Position numbers and translations under genes: made by a program. The notes beneath the pieces are model-generated. The model did not search any database. It worked only from the letters and a program-made list of their open reading frames with translations, and had not been told where the DNA came from. Below, piece after piece: positions 22,531 to 35,322 of a stretch of DNA of 64,000 bases (the stretch's first letter is position 1; each line of letters starts with the position of its first letter). The stretch is from Phoronis australis. Its lineage: Eukaryota > Phoronida > Phoronidae. Location of the stretch: positions 923,414 through 987,413 of the forward strand of contig NMRA01000107.1 of the NCBI GenBank assembly GCA_002633005.1, written 5' to 3'.

Positions 22531-23109
22531 CCACAAAAGTGAGGCGAGTGCAAACAGTCACCCAGCATCTCGGTTGCACTACATCACAACCGGACACTGG
22601 AGCGCCGAGAAAATGTCAACATTTTATCACAACGAGGCTACCATTATCGACCCATTTCCAACAAATAGAAACACGGAAGTAAGCCATTACCTGACCGCTG
22701 TACAAAACACAATTCTGTTGCCTCGCTCTGGTAAAAAGTAACCAAGACAATGCGCTAAAAACATAATGCAGGTGGTCTGTTACAAGATTCATCAGACGTG
22801 CGCCGCAGGCCGCTCAGCCAGACATGTATAGCAATACAATACGTTTTGAAGTTGGCTACTGGTTTGCCAGTTGCAACAAATATCAGAACTCGTATAAATT
22901 TTGACGTTTGTGAATTGTCAATTAAATGTGCATTTTATGTACATCTTGTTTAATTATTTGGTTTTAAATTCATTTTTACTGCCACTTGCTTTATACCAAT
23001 TGGATGAAAATGTGATAGTTATACCATATTACCTCGAATACAAGGCCATGAACTCATAGCATGGGTCATTTCTTTTTCAAGTACTCTGTATAAACGCATT
23101 ATTTGGCCT
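22531..23109. other. Stretch without recognised genes
   Basis: No motif, repeat boundary or RNA gene recognised. Confidence 0.4.
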
Positions 23110-23442
23110 ATGATGCCATCATCAAGCGTGGGTCCACAAGAACATCGTTTGTCAATGATGGATTACGATCATGCTTTTGGGGCGACGGTAAAGGAAAATG
23201 ACCGTGCAGAAATGGAGATTTTTGAGGAGGACGCGAGGGCAGAAGTTGAAACTATTGAGGGTTTTAAAACGAGGAAAATTTTCAGAGATCTATTACACGT
23301 CCGATTGCTGGGAGTTTTGCAGAAAAATAGGAATAACGTTGCCCGTCAGATGGGTGTTTCCAGAAGAAATGAAAGGCGACACTTACAAATGCTAAAATAC
23401 AAGCTTGGGTTCAACTGTGAACAAACAGGAGAAAAAACATGA
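23110..23442 (+). CDS. Hypothetical 110-residue ORF
   Basis: Starts MMPSSSVGPQEHRLSMMDYD and has an acidic middle (EEDARAEVETIEGF) and a basic end containing NNVARQMGVSRRNERRHLQM, vaguely helix-turn-helix-like. Its charge pattern looks protein-like, but I recognise no family and see no splice partners. It could be the remnant of a transposon protein or a chance frame. Confidence 0.25.
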   Translation: MMPSSSVGPQEHRLSMMDYDHAFGATVKENDRAEMEIFEEDARAEVETIEGFKTRKIFRDLLHVRLLGVLQKNRNNVARQMGVSRRNERRHLQMLKYKLGFNCEQTGEKT

Positions 23443-25082
23443 GAGCGTGGAAAAGAACGAAGAGATGGAAAGACTTTTGATAGACTGAGGGTCTGGGAAA
23501 TAAAGAAACAATCACCAGAAAATTAGTGCCAACGCACTTAACGAAAAGTTACAAGCGAAGAGATGGGTATCAATGTACCATTCAGAAATGCGTAACTTCG
23601 ACTTTGAAGGAATTTAAACTTCCTTGACTGTATTTGAATCATACTGTATTTTCTAAAGTGACATGCGCCAAAAATGTGCTATCGTATGTGCAGGTCATAT
23701 AATTTGCAAAGATCTTTAAACTTGCCTTTCATTTTCAAGGTATCGCCGTTAGGACAAGACAAGAATCTGCTCATTTTTTTTCTTTTACAACATGCCTAAA
23801 AGCAGCAGTTCAAACACTCACTTAAAGAAACTCTTCTCGTTTAACCCCACTCCAATTATTTGCCAAGCTTTAGTGATCACAACATGGTTGTTGCTGACCT
23901 TTGATTTTTGGGGGTGAACCGCCGAAGTCAGTGGCAACAGGAACATGCATTACGGGTACCCACTCAACTCGCCGTATGTAACGAGTTTTCCACAGAAAAC
24001 ACACCACTACTCAAAAGATATTGTTTCCTCTGCATCAATTTCAATTTTCAGTCAAATTATATCACAAAGACAAATATTCGGTATCTTTCAGCTGTGCTTG
24101 CCTTATTTTCCTACTAATCTTTTTCAAGTGGGTGTGATATCCAGAAAACTTCATTACCAATGGCAAAGTAAGCTGACATTCACTACGACGGACATCTTAG
24201 GTGGTGCACTACCAACAATAACATTAAACTATAAAATAACATTAACTTTAGTTAAGCTCAAAAGTATTTGGACTTGTGATAAACGAGCATCATTCAGGCT
24301 TAAGATACGAACGAACTAACTTAAGTTAAATTCCGTTGAATGAGGTTCGGTACTAAAATGAAGCGGAATATTTCAAAAAAATGTAAACAAAGGCAATTAG
24401 AATCACTGCAGAAAGATACGAAATATTCACATATGGTGGTTCTTTTCGATTGGCGAAATTCATTAGCCTGCAAATTAGTGAATGGAAACTAAAAGTATCT
24501 TGAGGAGACAGCATCGTTTCATGGTGTGAAATATCTACTTAGAAGGCGGTTGTATGTAATCGTTTTTGACTGCGCGTGAAGCTGAAGTCCGTGGATGTTG
24601 GATTTATACTTCTCATTCTTTATCGTAAAACATCGTCCGCGTCTCTCATAATGCCTGTTGAATAGTTGTGCTACCATTTAATGTTATCTGAGACTTTTTC
24701 GACAAGACTGTGCATTCAGTCTAATACAGAACTAATACAGAACTATTAATTTTAAACTAGGGAAAGTAAAAAAATACAGAATTTGATTTTTGACTTCATA
24801 CGAAACTGTCATATTTTGGGGTAAAATTTAGCAAAACAGAAAACATTCACAGCAAAACAACGACATCAGAAGCATACATGTAGCTCATAAGTTGATTCAA
24901 GACTAAATCTCAAAAACGTTGATGTAGTTTTACAGCACAGTATTATCTAAAAGTTTCATTGGAATCCAATCAGCCGTTTCTGAGATGATTTTCAGTAGCC
25001 AAGTTTTGCTACTTTTCTAAGATCATGCATGCCCTTTTCAGCTAAATTTTTCTGTAGCAAATCAAAATTAAGACATACTTAC
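23443..25082. other. Intron 1 region of CAP gene A, nothing else recognised
   Basis: Part of the 5.9-kb intron between exons 1 and 2 if gene A is read as described. No repeat or gene recognised. Confidence 0.4.
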
Positions 25083-25298
25083 AATTTTTTTGAACTTCAC
25101 CTTATCTGTTTCTAGGGTTTGCCGCAATTGGTTGTGAGCATCAACGATTTGTTGTTTTTCTTGATCAGACAACGTTACCGGCTCGGTCTTTTTGCAATTG
25201 TCAATTGTGTCGTCTGTGGCCCTCGAAGCCCATACCGCGCTCGCCAGAACGGCAGGAAAACACAACGCAAGAATAGATATCACAGCAACAACTTTCAT
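25083..25298 (-). CDS. CAP gene A exon 1 (signal peptide and start of CAP domain)
   Basis: Minus-strand ATG at 25298-25296 opens 72 codons ending at a strong donor (ATT/GTAAGTATG). Residues 1-20 (MKVVAVISILALCFPAVLAS) are a clear signal peptide. After a short linker with one Cys come LSDQEKQQIVDAHNQLRQTL, the first CAP helix with the family's VD.HN.LR motif. The frame is also open further upstream, but this ATG is directly before the hydrophobic core, so it is the likely start. A TATA box lies about 118 bases upstream. Exit phase 0 fits exon 2 at 19217. Confidence 0.9.
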
Positions 25299-25415
25299 TT
25301 TTGACCGATAGCAATGCCTCGCTAAACACTGTGAAGTCACTCAAAGGAGTAATAAACAGCTCTGTATTTCGGTTGTTACACTTTGTTACATACTAGTAGG
25401 GGAAGACGCACTGGT

Positions 25416-25422
25416 TTATATA
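25416..25422 (-). promoter_or_regulatory. TATA box of CAP gene A
   Basis: TATATAA on the minus strand, about 118 bases upstream of the start codon. A start site about 30 bases downstream, near 25386, would give a 5' UTR of roughly 90 bases. Confidence 0.6.
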
Positions 25423-25429
25423 CACCAAG

Positions 25430-27469
25430 CCTTTGGCCCCGACCGTTTATTTTCACCAGCCTGGAGTGTCCACCTAGCCAATGGACTTCGGCAAGTAGCA
25501 TTTCGTCACGAGACCAACAGGGATTTGCAAGAAATTTGAACTTACTGTTGCACGGAACATGTATACAATTTTTTATCTAAAATATAAGGAGCTGAGATTC
25601 ATGAGGCAACTCTTATGCTAACATTTGAAGTTCTCTTACTCCAACTCCTAAGCGATTCTGAGCCAGACTGTGACTAACCCGTACTAATCAATTCACAAAT
25701 TAATACTTGTGGCAGTACGAGATTGTGTAAAAATCAGCTAATTTCTCCTATAAAGTTTTAATTTTAAAAATTCCAAGGGACTACTATTTAAATTCCAATT
25801 TTAAAAACAGTAATGATGGTCGTTTGCTTTACTTATTGTTCATTTTTGGTTGAAACTGATTTGGCTAATGTTGGTAGTAGCCAATAAGATATATATAACT
25901 CATTGGTAGTAGCTAGCTCCAATCGTCTGCTTGCACGGCATCACAGGCCATATCCAGGGTTTACATTCCTCTGCCAAAACAAGGTTTTAAAGCATACTGA
26001 AGTCACGTGGTGTACATTGTGGCCGGTCCGTTAGAAGCGCCGGTATCGAAAAAGCACGGGAAAAGGCCACTTAAAAACACCATTTTAAAATAATAAAGCT
26101 CCGGGTCTCAAATAAGCGTGGGGTCTCAAATAAGTGCCCAGGCGGCTAGCTATTAAAGACTAAGTGACTGAAACTACAGGTCTGGCCACAGCTTACTGTT
26201 TTACTGGATAATCTAAGGCCTATTGTTAACAAATTTTAAGAAAACATCACGAATGGAAATCAATGAGTAGATGCGTTGAAAGCGTTGAAAACTAAAATGA
26301 CGTAAAAGTTGTTTTAAAAACGTATACATTAAGTAAAAAACCAGTCTTGGACTCGTTTGGACATGGTTGACAAGTGAAACGAACACTTTTCAAAACAATG
26401 CTCATTGACACCATGCTGTTGAATAAAGCTGGGAACTTACTGGTCAACAATAAGCGGGCACTGGGTCTGCAAAATTAGCCCAGCTTGTTGAATATGCGCC
26501 TGGTTTTAAATAAGCGCCGGTTTGGAATAAAAGCTGGGTCAAAATTGTTTTCAAATAATGAGCTCCCGGGCGCTAATACGCGATCTGATCTAGCTAGCTC
26601 AGTCGCAGGAGTTGACTTCCTGTACATGTATAGTAACCATTAAATGATTTTGACGCGTCCTTGCATCTTTTGTTCCGAACGAGGACTGCGATCATTTAAG
26701 TGGCGAGTTATTGAAGTGCAAGGAGTGTGCGAAACCGGCCTCGAAATTGAGTCGCCGCGGCTTAGTACCGCAGAGAACCATACTATAACTTGTTTCCAGG
26801 GCTTACTGCAGACATGTCTTTATATTCACGTAGATAATAACAATATAATTAGTAATGAATGTCCCATTAAGAAATCATAACTGGTCTGAAAACAATGCTG
26901 CAGCTAAGCGTATGGACTGATCATGTGAGTTGCCTTAGGAGTCAGTGGATTGTTTAATAAAGTCTTCCCTTCACAGGCCATTCTATACAAATGCAAATAC
27001 AAATAGTTTGTTATTATACCTTGAGGCTATAAGCACTGAGATGTCATTCAAAAAAACAATAAACAATATTAAAGTTAATCACAGGGGTCAGTTTCAATCA
27101 ATCCTATCCTCCTAGCTGTAGGGTAATATAATAATTTTATTATAATTTGCTACAGTAAAACGCAATAATTCAATAATTTCTTCAGTCTATGAATTGGGGT
27201 AAGACCAAGATCAGACTGGTAGACGTACTTTCCATAATTCAGAATACAAACTGCAGACACAGGCACTCGTCCTCACAGGAGCGACACAGGCCAAACGGAA
27301 AACTAGATCGCAAGCTCCTAACATAGATATCAGTAGATAAGCCTGTCTATTGTTCATTTTGTTTTTCTCATAATAAAGGTAATCGTAACAAGTTGTCGAT
27401 AATCTGTTGATGTGCTCCTAAGCTCCGATATCCCAGCGACCTGTATTGTTATATCCAACAAAGAAAACA
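25430..27469. other. Stretch without recognised genes
   Basis: Upstream of CAP gene A. Contains GC-richer runs around 26080-26600 with repeated (C/G)AAATAAGCG(C/T)(C/G)GG phrases (26105, 26130, 26510), possibly a degenerate repeat. No coding motif was recognised. Confidence 0.4.
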
Positions 27470-29005
27470 GTGGTAGCGTCCTATAGGCGATAATCATGCG
27501 ATGCGCTTACGCCCGTTAAAAAATAGCTTAACAACTCCATGCTACGTCTCTTGGCATGTGCATGTCGACCACATTCCATCTAAAGTTATTGTTAGAAAAC
27601 CTTTGTCTAGCCACTGAGCTAATAAAAATAAGTGGTAATGGATACCACAAGTTCATTTCTATGCAGAAATGAGACTTAATAATGCAAAAGGTACCGAACG
27701 ATGAGCTGTTCTGGACAATTGTTCGTCGCTACTGTACATAACAATCAAGTCATATTCTTTCTTTGAAGGCAGTTATATATGTTTTATTATAACCTAGGGC
27801 ACCTTGATGAAGCTACTCATCACCAATGTTGTACATACGTAATAAATTTTTTGCCGATACTGCATAGTTTTGTATCTCTGCTTCATTTAGGGAAAATAAC
27901 ATAAACACAGCTTTGCTGGTTCTTGATCTGGGTAACATTATTAGCTTGACCCATTATTTAACACATTTGATATAATAATTCACAAACTTTTAAAAGGAAA
28001 TCTGTCACATTCACCTAATACGACAGCATTAGAAGTTTCACAAAGAAAACATTTTACAAAATTTTATATGCACTTGTTCAATGGACTTGTACTGTATTCA
28101 CAAAATCGATAGATTTTTAACCATACTGAGGTAAGGATAGATAAAACCTTGTCAAAATCTGAAACTTAGGTTCTCGATACTGCAAACTTTTGGTCTTGAA
28201 TGAGGCCTTACTTGCTTGTCGAAATAAGGTTTCATTTTTTTGTACCAAGATAATTTGGGCGTGAGGTAGTAAGATATTATGGATTTTGTAGGATGGAGCT
28301 GTCTTAATTTGCTGATTGCCAAAGAACCATGTCACACACATGTGCGCGCATCGGTGGCATGAATGACCGGTAATTGATGGTTCAGCCCAGTTCCTCCCAC
28401 ACGGGCTTATGTTGGTACGCAACAAAATATATATCCAAATTGTTTTCAGTTTCCTGTAATTTCAGAAAACAGTGAGCCGAATCTCAGCTCTTGCTTCACT
28501 TCTCTTCGCTAAGACCGAGAATTTCCAATAAAGCGCCCTGAGCGACAATGATTTCTTCACTGAAGTCGCTTTTTTATTCCTGAAACAGCCCCCATGAGCG
28601 CTTTTTCGAGAGCAGTGATTCAATCACGTCACTAATTGCAGTTCCAAAAGAGGTGCCCGTGTGCGCTGTTTCTTCAGTTTTTTCGATTAATAAGCGGCGT
28701 CAACAACCGCATGTCAGGAGCTTTGCGTTCCCAAGTCGTTGAACGATTTCTTAGTGGAAAGAGCTGCAGATTGGTGCACGCAAGTTGTAGGATTATCCTA
28801 CTAAATACTTTCCCTGGTATTGGTAGCAGCGTTATCCCTCGATGGATGCTACAGTTTCCAAGGTCTCCTTTCCTTGGTAATTTTATTATGTGCCCTTCTT
28901 TCCAACCGTCTGGGAAGATTTCATCTGGCCATACTTTGTGGAAGAGGTCGTTCAATAACTTTGCAGTTGAAGGGATGTCGGCCAGTAGTGCCTCTGGGGG
29001 GATAT
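27470..29005. repeat. First copy of a probable false (assembly) duplication
   Basis: Nearly identical base for base to 29007-30543. The first copy ends and the second begins exactly at the single N at 29006. This is the expected signature of two overlapping contig ends or haplotypes laid end to end. Confidence 0.85.
28674..29005 (-). mobile_element. RTE-like LINE RT fragment (duplicate by assembly)
   Basis: Encodes LFHKVWPDEIFPDGWKEGHI and RGITLLPIPGKVFSRIIL, the start of a reverse transcriptase domain. It is the same piece as at 30160-30540, cut off by the N at 29006. Confidence 0.75.
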
Positions 29006-29006
29006 N

Positions 29007-30543
29007 GTGGTAGCGTCCTATAGGCGATAATCATGCGATGCGCTTACGCCCGTCAAACAATAGCTTAACAACTCCATGCTACGTCGTTTGGCATGTGCAT
29101 GTCGACCACATTCCATATAAAGTTATTGTTAGAAGACCTTTGTCTAGCCACTGAGCTAATAAAAATAAGTGGTAATGGATACCACAAATTCATTTCAATG
29201 CAGAAATGAAACTTAATAATGCAAAAGGTACCGAACGATGAGCTGTTCTGGACACTTGTTCGTCGCTACTGTACATAACAATCAAGTCATTTTCTTTCTT
29301 TGAAGGCAGTTATATATGTTTTATCATAACCTAGGGCTCCTTGATGAAGCTACTCATCACCAATGGTGTACATACGTAATAATTTTTTTGCCGATAATGC
29401 ATAGTTTTGTATCTCTGCTTCATTTAGGGAAAATAACATAAATACAGCTTTGCTGATTCTTGATCTGGGTAACCTTATTAGCTTGACCCATTATTTAACA
29501 CATTTGATATAATAGTTCACAAACTTTTAAAAGGAAATCTGTCACATTCACCTAATACGACAGCATTAGAAGTTTCACAAAGAAAACATTTTACAAAATT
29601 TTATATGCACTTGTTCAATGGACTTGTACTGTATTCACAAAATCGATAGATTTTTTAACCATACTGAGGTAAGGATAGATAAAACCTTGTCAAAATCTGA
29701 AACTTAGGTTCTCGATACTGCAAACTTTTGGTCTTGAATGAGGCCTTACTTGCTTGTCGAAATAAGGTTTCAGTTTTTTGTACCAAGATAATTTGGGCGT
29801 GAGGTAGTAAGATATCATGGATTTTGTAGGATGGAGCTGTCTTAATTTGCTGATTGCCAAAGAACCATTTCACACACATGTACGCGCATTGGTGGCATGG
29901 ATGACCGGTAATTGATGGTTCACCCCAGTTCCTTCAACACGGGCTTATGTTGGTACGCAACAAAATATATATCCAAATTGTTTTCAGTTTCCTGTAATTT
30001 CAGAAACCAGTGAGCCGAATCTCAGCTCTTGCTTCGCTTATCTTCGCTAACACCGAGAATTTCCAATAAAGAGCCCTGAGCGACAATGATTTCTTCACTG
30101 AAGTCGCTTTTTTATTCCTGAAACAGCCCCCATGAGCGCTTTTTCGAGAGCAGTGATTCAATCACGTCACTAATTGCAGTTCCAAAAGAGTTGCCCATGT
30201 GCGCTGTTTCTTCAGTTTTTTTCGATAAATAAGCGGCGTCAACAAGCGCATGTTAGGAGCTTTGCGTACCCAAGTCGATGACCGATTTCTTAGTGGAAAG
30301 AGCTGCAGATTGGTGCACGCAAGTTGTAGGATTATCCTACTAAATACTTTCCGTGGTATTGGTAGCAGCGTTATCCCTCGATGGATGCTACAGTTTCCAA
30401 GGTCTCCTCTCCTTGGTAATTTTATTATGTGCCCTTCTTTCCAATCGTCTGGGAAGATTTCATCTGGCCATACTTTGTGGAAGAGGTCGTTCAATAACTT
30501 TGCAGTTGAAGGGATGTCGACCAGTAGTGCCTCTGGGGGATAT
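29007..30543. repeat. Second copy of the probable false duplication
   Basis: Pairs with 27470-29005. It differs by scattered substitutions, so the two copies are likely the two haplotypes of one locus. Confidence 0.85.
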
Positions 30544-31970
30544 GCTCTGGTCCTGCGCCTTTTGCTGTCTTTAGGAATCTCAGAGAAAATGAAATTTCAT
30601 CTAGCGTTGGTGGTTCACAGTCGATTTTTAAGTCATGTCTTGCTGGCATAATATCTGGGGGATTGTCTGGTGGTCGTCTGTTGAGGAGTGCATCGAAGTG
30701 CACTTTCCATCTCTTCAGTTGGTTATCTTTTTCAAACACTTTTTCGTTTTTGTCTTTCACTGGTACCTCTGGTTTTCGATATCTGCCGGATAAGCGAGAC
30801 GTGTTTTGAAACACCATTCGCATGTGTACATTGGCTGTTGCTTCCTCCGTTTTTTCCGCTATGTCGTTCAGGAATTTTTCCTTATCGTTTTTAATGCTGT
30901 TCTTTACTTCTCTGTCGGCAGTCGTGTATGCTTCCTGTGCCATTGCTTTTTCAGCTCTTGTTTTGCTGTTGTGAACATTTTGCTTATTTGCTCTTCGTTC
31001 CTCTATTTTGCTTAAGGATTCCCGTGTTATCAATTCTTGGTGTGTCTGTTTCTTGTGTCCGAGCAATTCTTGGCCAGTGTCAGTGAAGGTTTCTCCTCCT
31101 CTTTTCGACATTGTTATTACATCATCGCTTACTTCCTCTTCTAGGTCCTGCAGTGACTGGAATTTGTTTGTGAGAGTTAGTTTAAACTCTTTCTTTTCTG
31201 TTCGTCTTGTAACAAGTTGATCTGATACTTCGGTTCCCATTGCTGCCTGATTTGAATCGTCTCAGCTTTATCCTAAGTTTTGCAAGCACAAGCTGTGGTC
31301 TGATCCGACATCTGCTCCTCTCATTACTCTCACATCTTCCACTGATCTCAGAATTTACGGGATATACAGAAATGGTAGATTTGATTTTCCGTTACTCCTT
31401 CAGGCGAGATCCATGTGACTTTGTGAATCCTGCTGTGTGGGAATGTAGTTCCTGCGACCACTAAGTTGTTGAAACCGCACAGGTCTTTGAACCTTTCTCC
31501 ATTGTCATTTTCCTCGCCGACTCCATGTTTTCCCATAGTTTCCTAATATCTGAAATTGATTTCTCCTACTTTTGCATTGGCATCTCCCATAATAATGTTG
31601 ATGTCCTTTTCTGGGAGTTTGTTGATCACTTGTTGTAGCCTGATGTAGATTTCATCTTTTGTCTCTTCCTCTGCTTCGTTTTTGGTGCAGATATGAATAA
31701 TGTTTATGTTGAATTTCTGTTTGGTGGTGAATGACGCTAGAATAATCCGAGGTGCATGCGGTTCCCATACTCTAAGTGTGTTTTGTGTCGACTTGCTGAG
31801 TAGTATTCCAACACCATCTTCATGCTTTCCTTCTTCATGTCCTGAGTGGATAAACTTTTCACCTGAGGATAAACGTTGCTCTCCGTGCCGGATCCAGTGG
31901 GTTTCGCTGATCCCAAGTATGTCGAGAGGTTTGCGGTACCGAGTAAATATTTTCACGAAGCACAGCAACC
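30160..31970 (-). mobile_element. RTE-like LINE: endonuclease, linker and start of RT, truncated both ends
   Basis: From right to left on the minus strand: LDILGISETHWIRHGEQRLS and DINIIMGDANAKVGE (APE-type endonuclease, about 31543-31968), then NGERFKDLCGFNNLVVAGT and HKVTWISPEGVTENQIYHF (about 31348-31536), a long charged linker (30491-31240) ending SLRFLKTAKGAGPEHIPQ, and RT motifs LFHKVWPDEIFPDDWKEGHI and RGITLLPIPRKVFSRIIL. The catalytic FADD region is missing. At least three frameshifts or stops interrupt it. The wording of the endonuclease resembles the RTE/BovB-like group often mislabelled craniofacial development protein 2 in animal genomes. Confidence 0.88.
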
Positions 31971-31980
31971 GAGACTAATA

Positions 31981-32934
31981 ACTTTCATCTACACATGTAT
32001 ATAAAACGCGTATAGTGTAACATATTTATGACTCATATTTAAGTTTTAATCCCCATTTTTTCTCCAACTCCTGTGCAATAACCGTGTCACGTGACCGTAT
32101 TAATAACCATCTAGTTTATTACACAGCACGAGGCGTATGTGGTGTCTGAATTAGCCATATAAGCTGGTGGCATTTATTAGAGTCATGAGATATACAATTT
32201 GGTGGTGTAGACTCAAAACAACATTGAAACAAATTTCTGCATCAGATGACTTGTTTACCATCAGCAATCGTTCTCTGTGCTCTGTTGCATAAAAGAGTCC
32301 CAAATAGGGATTCAACTAAGTTCCCTAAATGTACTGCATATTTGTGGACTTGTTTAAACACTGATTATCTTTTCTTATAATGCTTGAGTGTCAATTTTTG
32401 GCTTTGGTACAAATAGAGAGTGAAATTTACGTTGAATTCTCAATATTGTCGAAAATAAGTAGAGATCTTTTCATGCAACGCTCCCAATTTAAGAACTGAG
32501 TCCTTAATTATAATGACTCAATTAAGGGCTAAGTTTTAGTTACATTATTTGAAAATATCATTAGTTAAAAAGGAACTCGTAGTAAAGATAAATGATAGAG
32601 AAAATGTTATACCTGTGAGAGAAGAATGAAGCAAATACTGAAAAGAATTAGGGAACTTGACTGAGTCCCTATTTGGGACTGTTTCATGCAACCGGGCACA
32701 GTAAAGATGGTTAGCACTTTTCGACATATCATGAGTAAATCTAAAACATCTTATCAACATTTTAAGGCAGTCATAGGAGTGGACTGGTTGCATGGCGATC
32801 CTTGTATTCACGGAGGGGTAATAACCAACTCAATCATCGAAGGTGACATCTCTCGCCGTTGTACATGTATATAGGCTTCATGATTCCGCCCACTGTGTTG
32901 TTTCCAACCATAAATATTAATCGCCGTCCGACTA
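31981..32934. other. Stretch without recognised genes
   Basis: Contains two diverged short inverted matches (about 32290-32340 and 32640-32700, sharing AGTCCCAAATAGGGA / TCCCTATTTGGGACT), suggestive of the two ends of a small inverted-repeat element of about 0.4 kb. Confidence 0.4.
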
Positions 32935-32939
32935 TAAAA

Positions 32940-33305
32940 GTCAGGTCCGTAGCCACGGGGGTTCGGGGGCTTCGATCGAACCCTCCCCCCCACGAGGAAA
33001 AGGTCCAGCTCTAGTCTATCCGTTAGGATAAGATATGATTTGAATGGGCAACAAAATTGTTGTAGGTACTAGTTTTACTAACTACAATCATAAGCAGGTT
33101 AATATTAATTTTGAATTTGCTTCCGATGTAAAGCGCTTCACATAATCATCGGGACGTGTCCGGCCCGAGTAGTGACTACGTAGATGACGAATAGAAGATG
33201 CTTTATGTTATTCATCGGCACTGAAACATGCGCGCACCTAAGGGGCGGTCGGGGGACTCGAACAATCCCCCCATTTGGCAAAGTGAACTAAAAGGTCCGC
33301 CTCAG
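32940..33305. mobile_element. Possible MITE with GGGGG/CCCCC-rich ends
   Basis: The left part (AGGTCCGTAGCCACGGGGG) and the right part (GGGGCGGTCGGGGG ... AAAGGTCCGCCT) are G-rich and contain TCGAAC-type stretches, like the ends of the insertion at 19580-19858. Ends and target-site duplication could not be fixed. Confidence 0.3.
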
Positions 33306-35264
33306 AGAAACAAAATGTCAGCCAAAACGAGACAAAAAGTCCATTAAAAAGGCGCAAACGCACAATTCATAGGTCTGGACGTGGTACCCCGTTTCTTTTT
33401 TAGCCATTACACTAACAACTACCAACAAATCGCTGATCACATTACAACCTTCAACAGAACCGAAAATGACTCTCCACTTATTTACCACACTATGATTAAC
33501 AAACGAAGTGAAGTGAGACATTTACCACAGTCGTGTAAACAGAGTCGACCAGTGTGGCTCCCAACCCATTTGACGGTTCGTCGAGTTCAGACGATGTAAA
33601 AATGCTAATGGAAGACATTCCAGTTATTTTTTACAAGAAGTACGTCGCCTACTGCATTATATGTTCAACCTTTAGACACTAAATGATACCAGTGTTGCTT
33701 CAAGTAGTTTCGGACACACAATAGCCACTGGCAAATTGCGCGTATTTTCATACTGATCTTTGGTTTATGGGCCCAATGTTGACCGGCAAATACTAACAGA
33801 AATCCCACATGCAGTGGAACATGAAATACTATGTAATTTTGTTTTTATTTCTTGGTTTTGGCGACACTAGGAATGAAAGTCGTTGACTTCCTGTGCCGTA
33901 GTACGTGTAGGCCTAGGTTGAACAGACGGCGCACATTTTTTATCGTTTGCTCAGTGCAAAAGCCTTTAATATGGTCTGCTTCAGTCACATCGCTTTAAGA
34001 TCAAATTGTCTGGGACCCTAGACAAATGCCCAAACTTGGTTAACTTTGAACCATCATATTATTTTTACATCAGTGTCATTATGTTCATAAACAACTTTAA
34101 AATTGCGCAAAACAAAACGAAATGTTATTACAGAAAACTGTTCTGCAACTTTTTTAAGCTTTCACCTTGAACATTTGATATCAAATAAAATTGATGTTAT
34201 TGATACCGTTATTTTGCCATCAATGTACCTTTTTTCAGAATTTTACAGAAAAACATGGTCACGCGTCATAATCTTTAAACGAATTGTAGAAGTAAAACAT
34301 ATAAACCTAGAGGCTTTCTAGTTTCAGGAAAAAACATAATTTTACTAGGTTCAATTCTTCAGTTCCGTAGAAGTCTGGATAATACGCAGATTTCTAAATA
34401 AGGTGTCGCCCAGCCCTGCATTTGTTAATGATGTCTTTAAATTTCGAAGATGTGCTGTCGAAAAAATGAAATGAAATCAAATCAAATCATGTTGTAACAT
34501 GTAAAGTTTAATGAAAATTTCTAGTTAACATACGTGCACTGAATTTTGGTGAATTTTGATGAATTTTCCTCCACACTGGCAACTGTCCCATGGTTGATGG
34601 TGAGCTTCACTGTTCGAACGACTTCCCTGTGTCAACACGTTAAAGAAAGCACGCTGCCATTGTTGCTGTTTACTTTAAACACCCTAAAAATACTCTTTCC
34701 GCTACATTTTAATCAAAAAACACAAAACGGATGGCAAGGTAACTTAGACTGAGTGCACCTGAACAGTAAACCCAAATAATGCTCACTTAACACAACTTCA
34801 AATATGTCAAGCATAACTAAATTTACGATGGATTTTTGATTGTGCACCACCACAAAAAAACTAACCGACTTAGTGAGTGACAGATGACTCATGCATTATG
34901 AGTACTCACTCAACTGTTGTCATACATGTATCTGATGCAGTTTCCATTGAAACCCAACCCACTTACATGTAAAAACTAATGGTAAAATAAGGCAAACACA
35001 AACAGCGATGAAAGTTAGAAAACGTTTATATTTTAAGGATACATGCATCTTTCGCCCTAGGAACAGCATTTGTGTTCTAAATTTCGTGAATAAAAGGAAA
35101 CAGTATTTTTAAACGAAAAAATAATTTGCACAAAAGCAGACAGAGATGTAAAGGGTAGCACTTACATTATTGAGGATTCACAGTTGGAAAACTCTAGTCA
35201 CTGAAGAAAATACTGCCAAAGAAACACTTTTAGGTACCAAGACAACGAAATGACGACTACTTAC
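33306..35264. other. Stretch without recognised genes
   Basis: AT-rich; scattered short frames only. Confidence 0.4.
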
Positions 35265-35322
35265 AGCTCCATGCGTGAATAAAACGACGCGTGTATACGC
35301 AGTTTATGCGGGTCCTTATATA
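35265..35322 (-). promoter_or_regulatory. Possible TATA promoter with a short first exon
   Basis: TATATAAGG on the minus strand (35316-35322) is followed about 55 bases downstream by a strong donor GTAAGTAG (35264-35259). A start near 35287 would give a leader exon of only about 22 bases. No downstream exon was recognised, so this may be chance. Confidence 0.25.

Noticed and set aside
28636-29023. Plus-strand frames at 28636-29023 and 30250-30651.
   Set aside because: They are on the opposite strand of the RTE-like reverse transcriptase and carry no motif.
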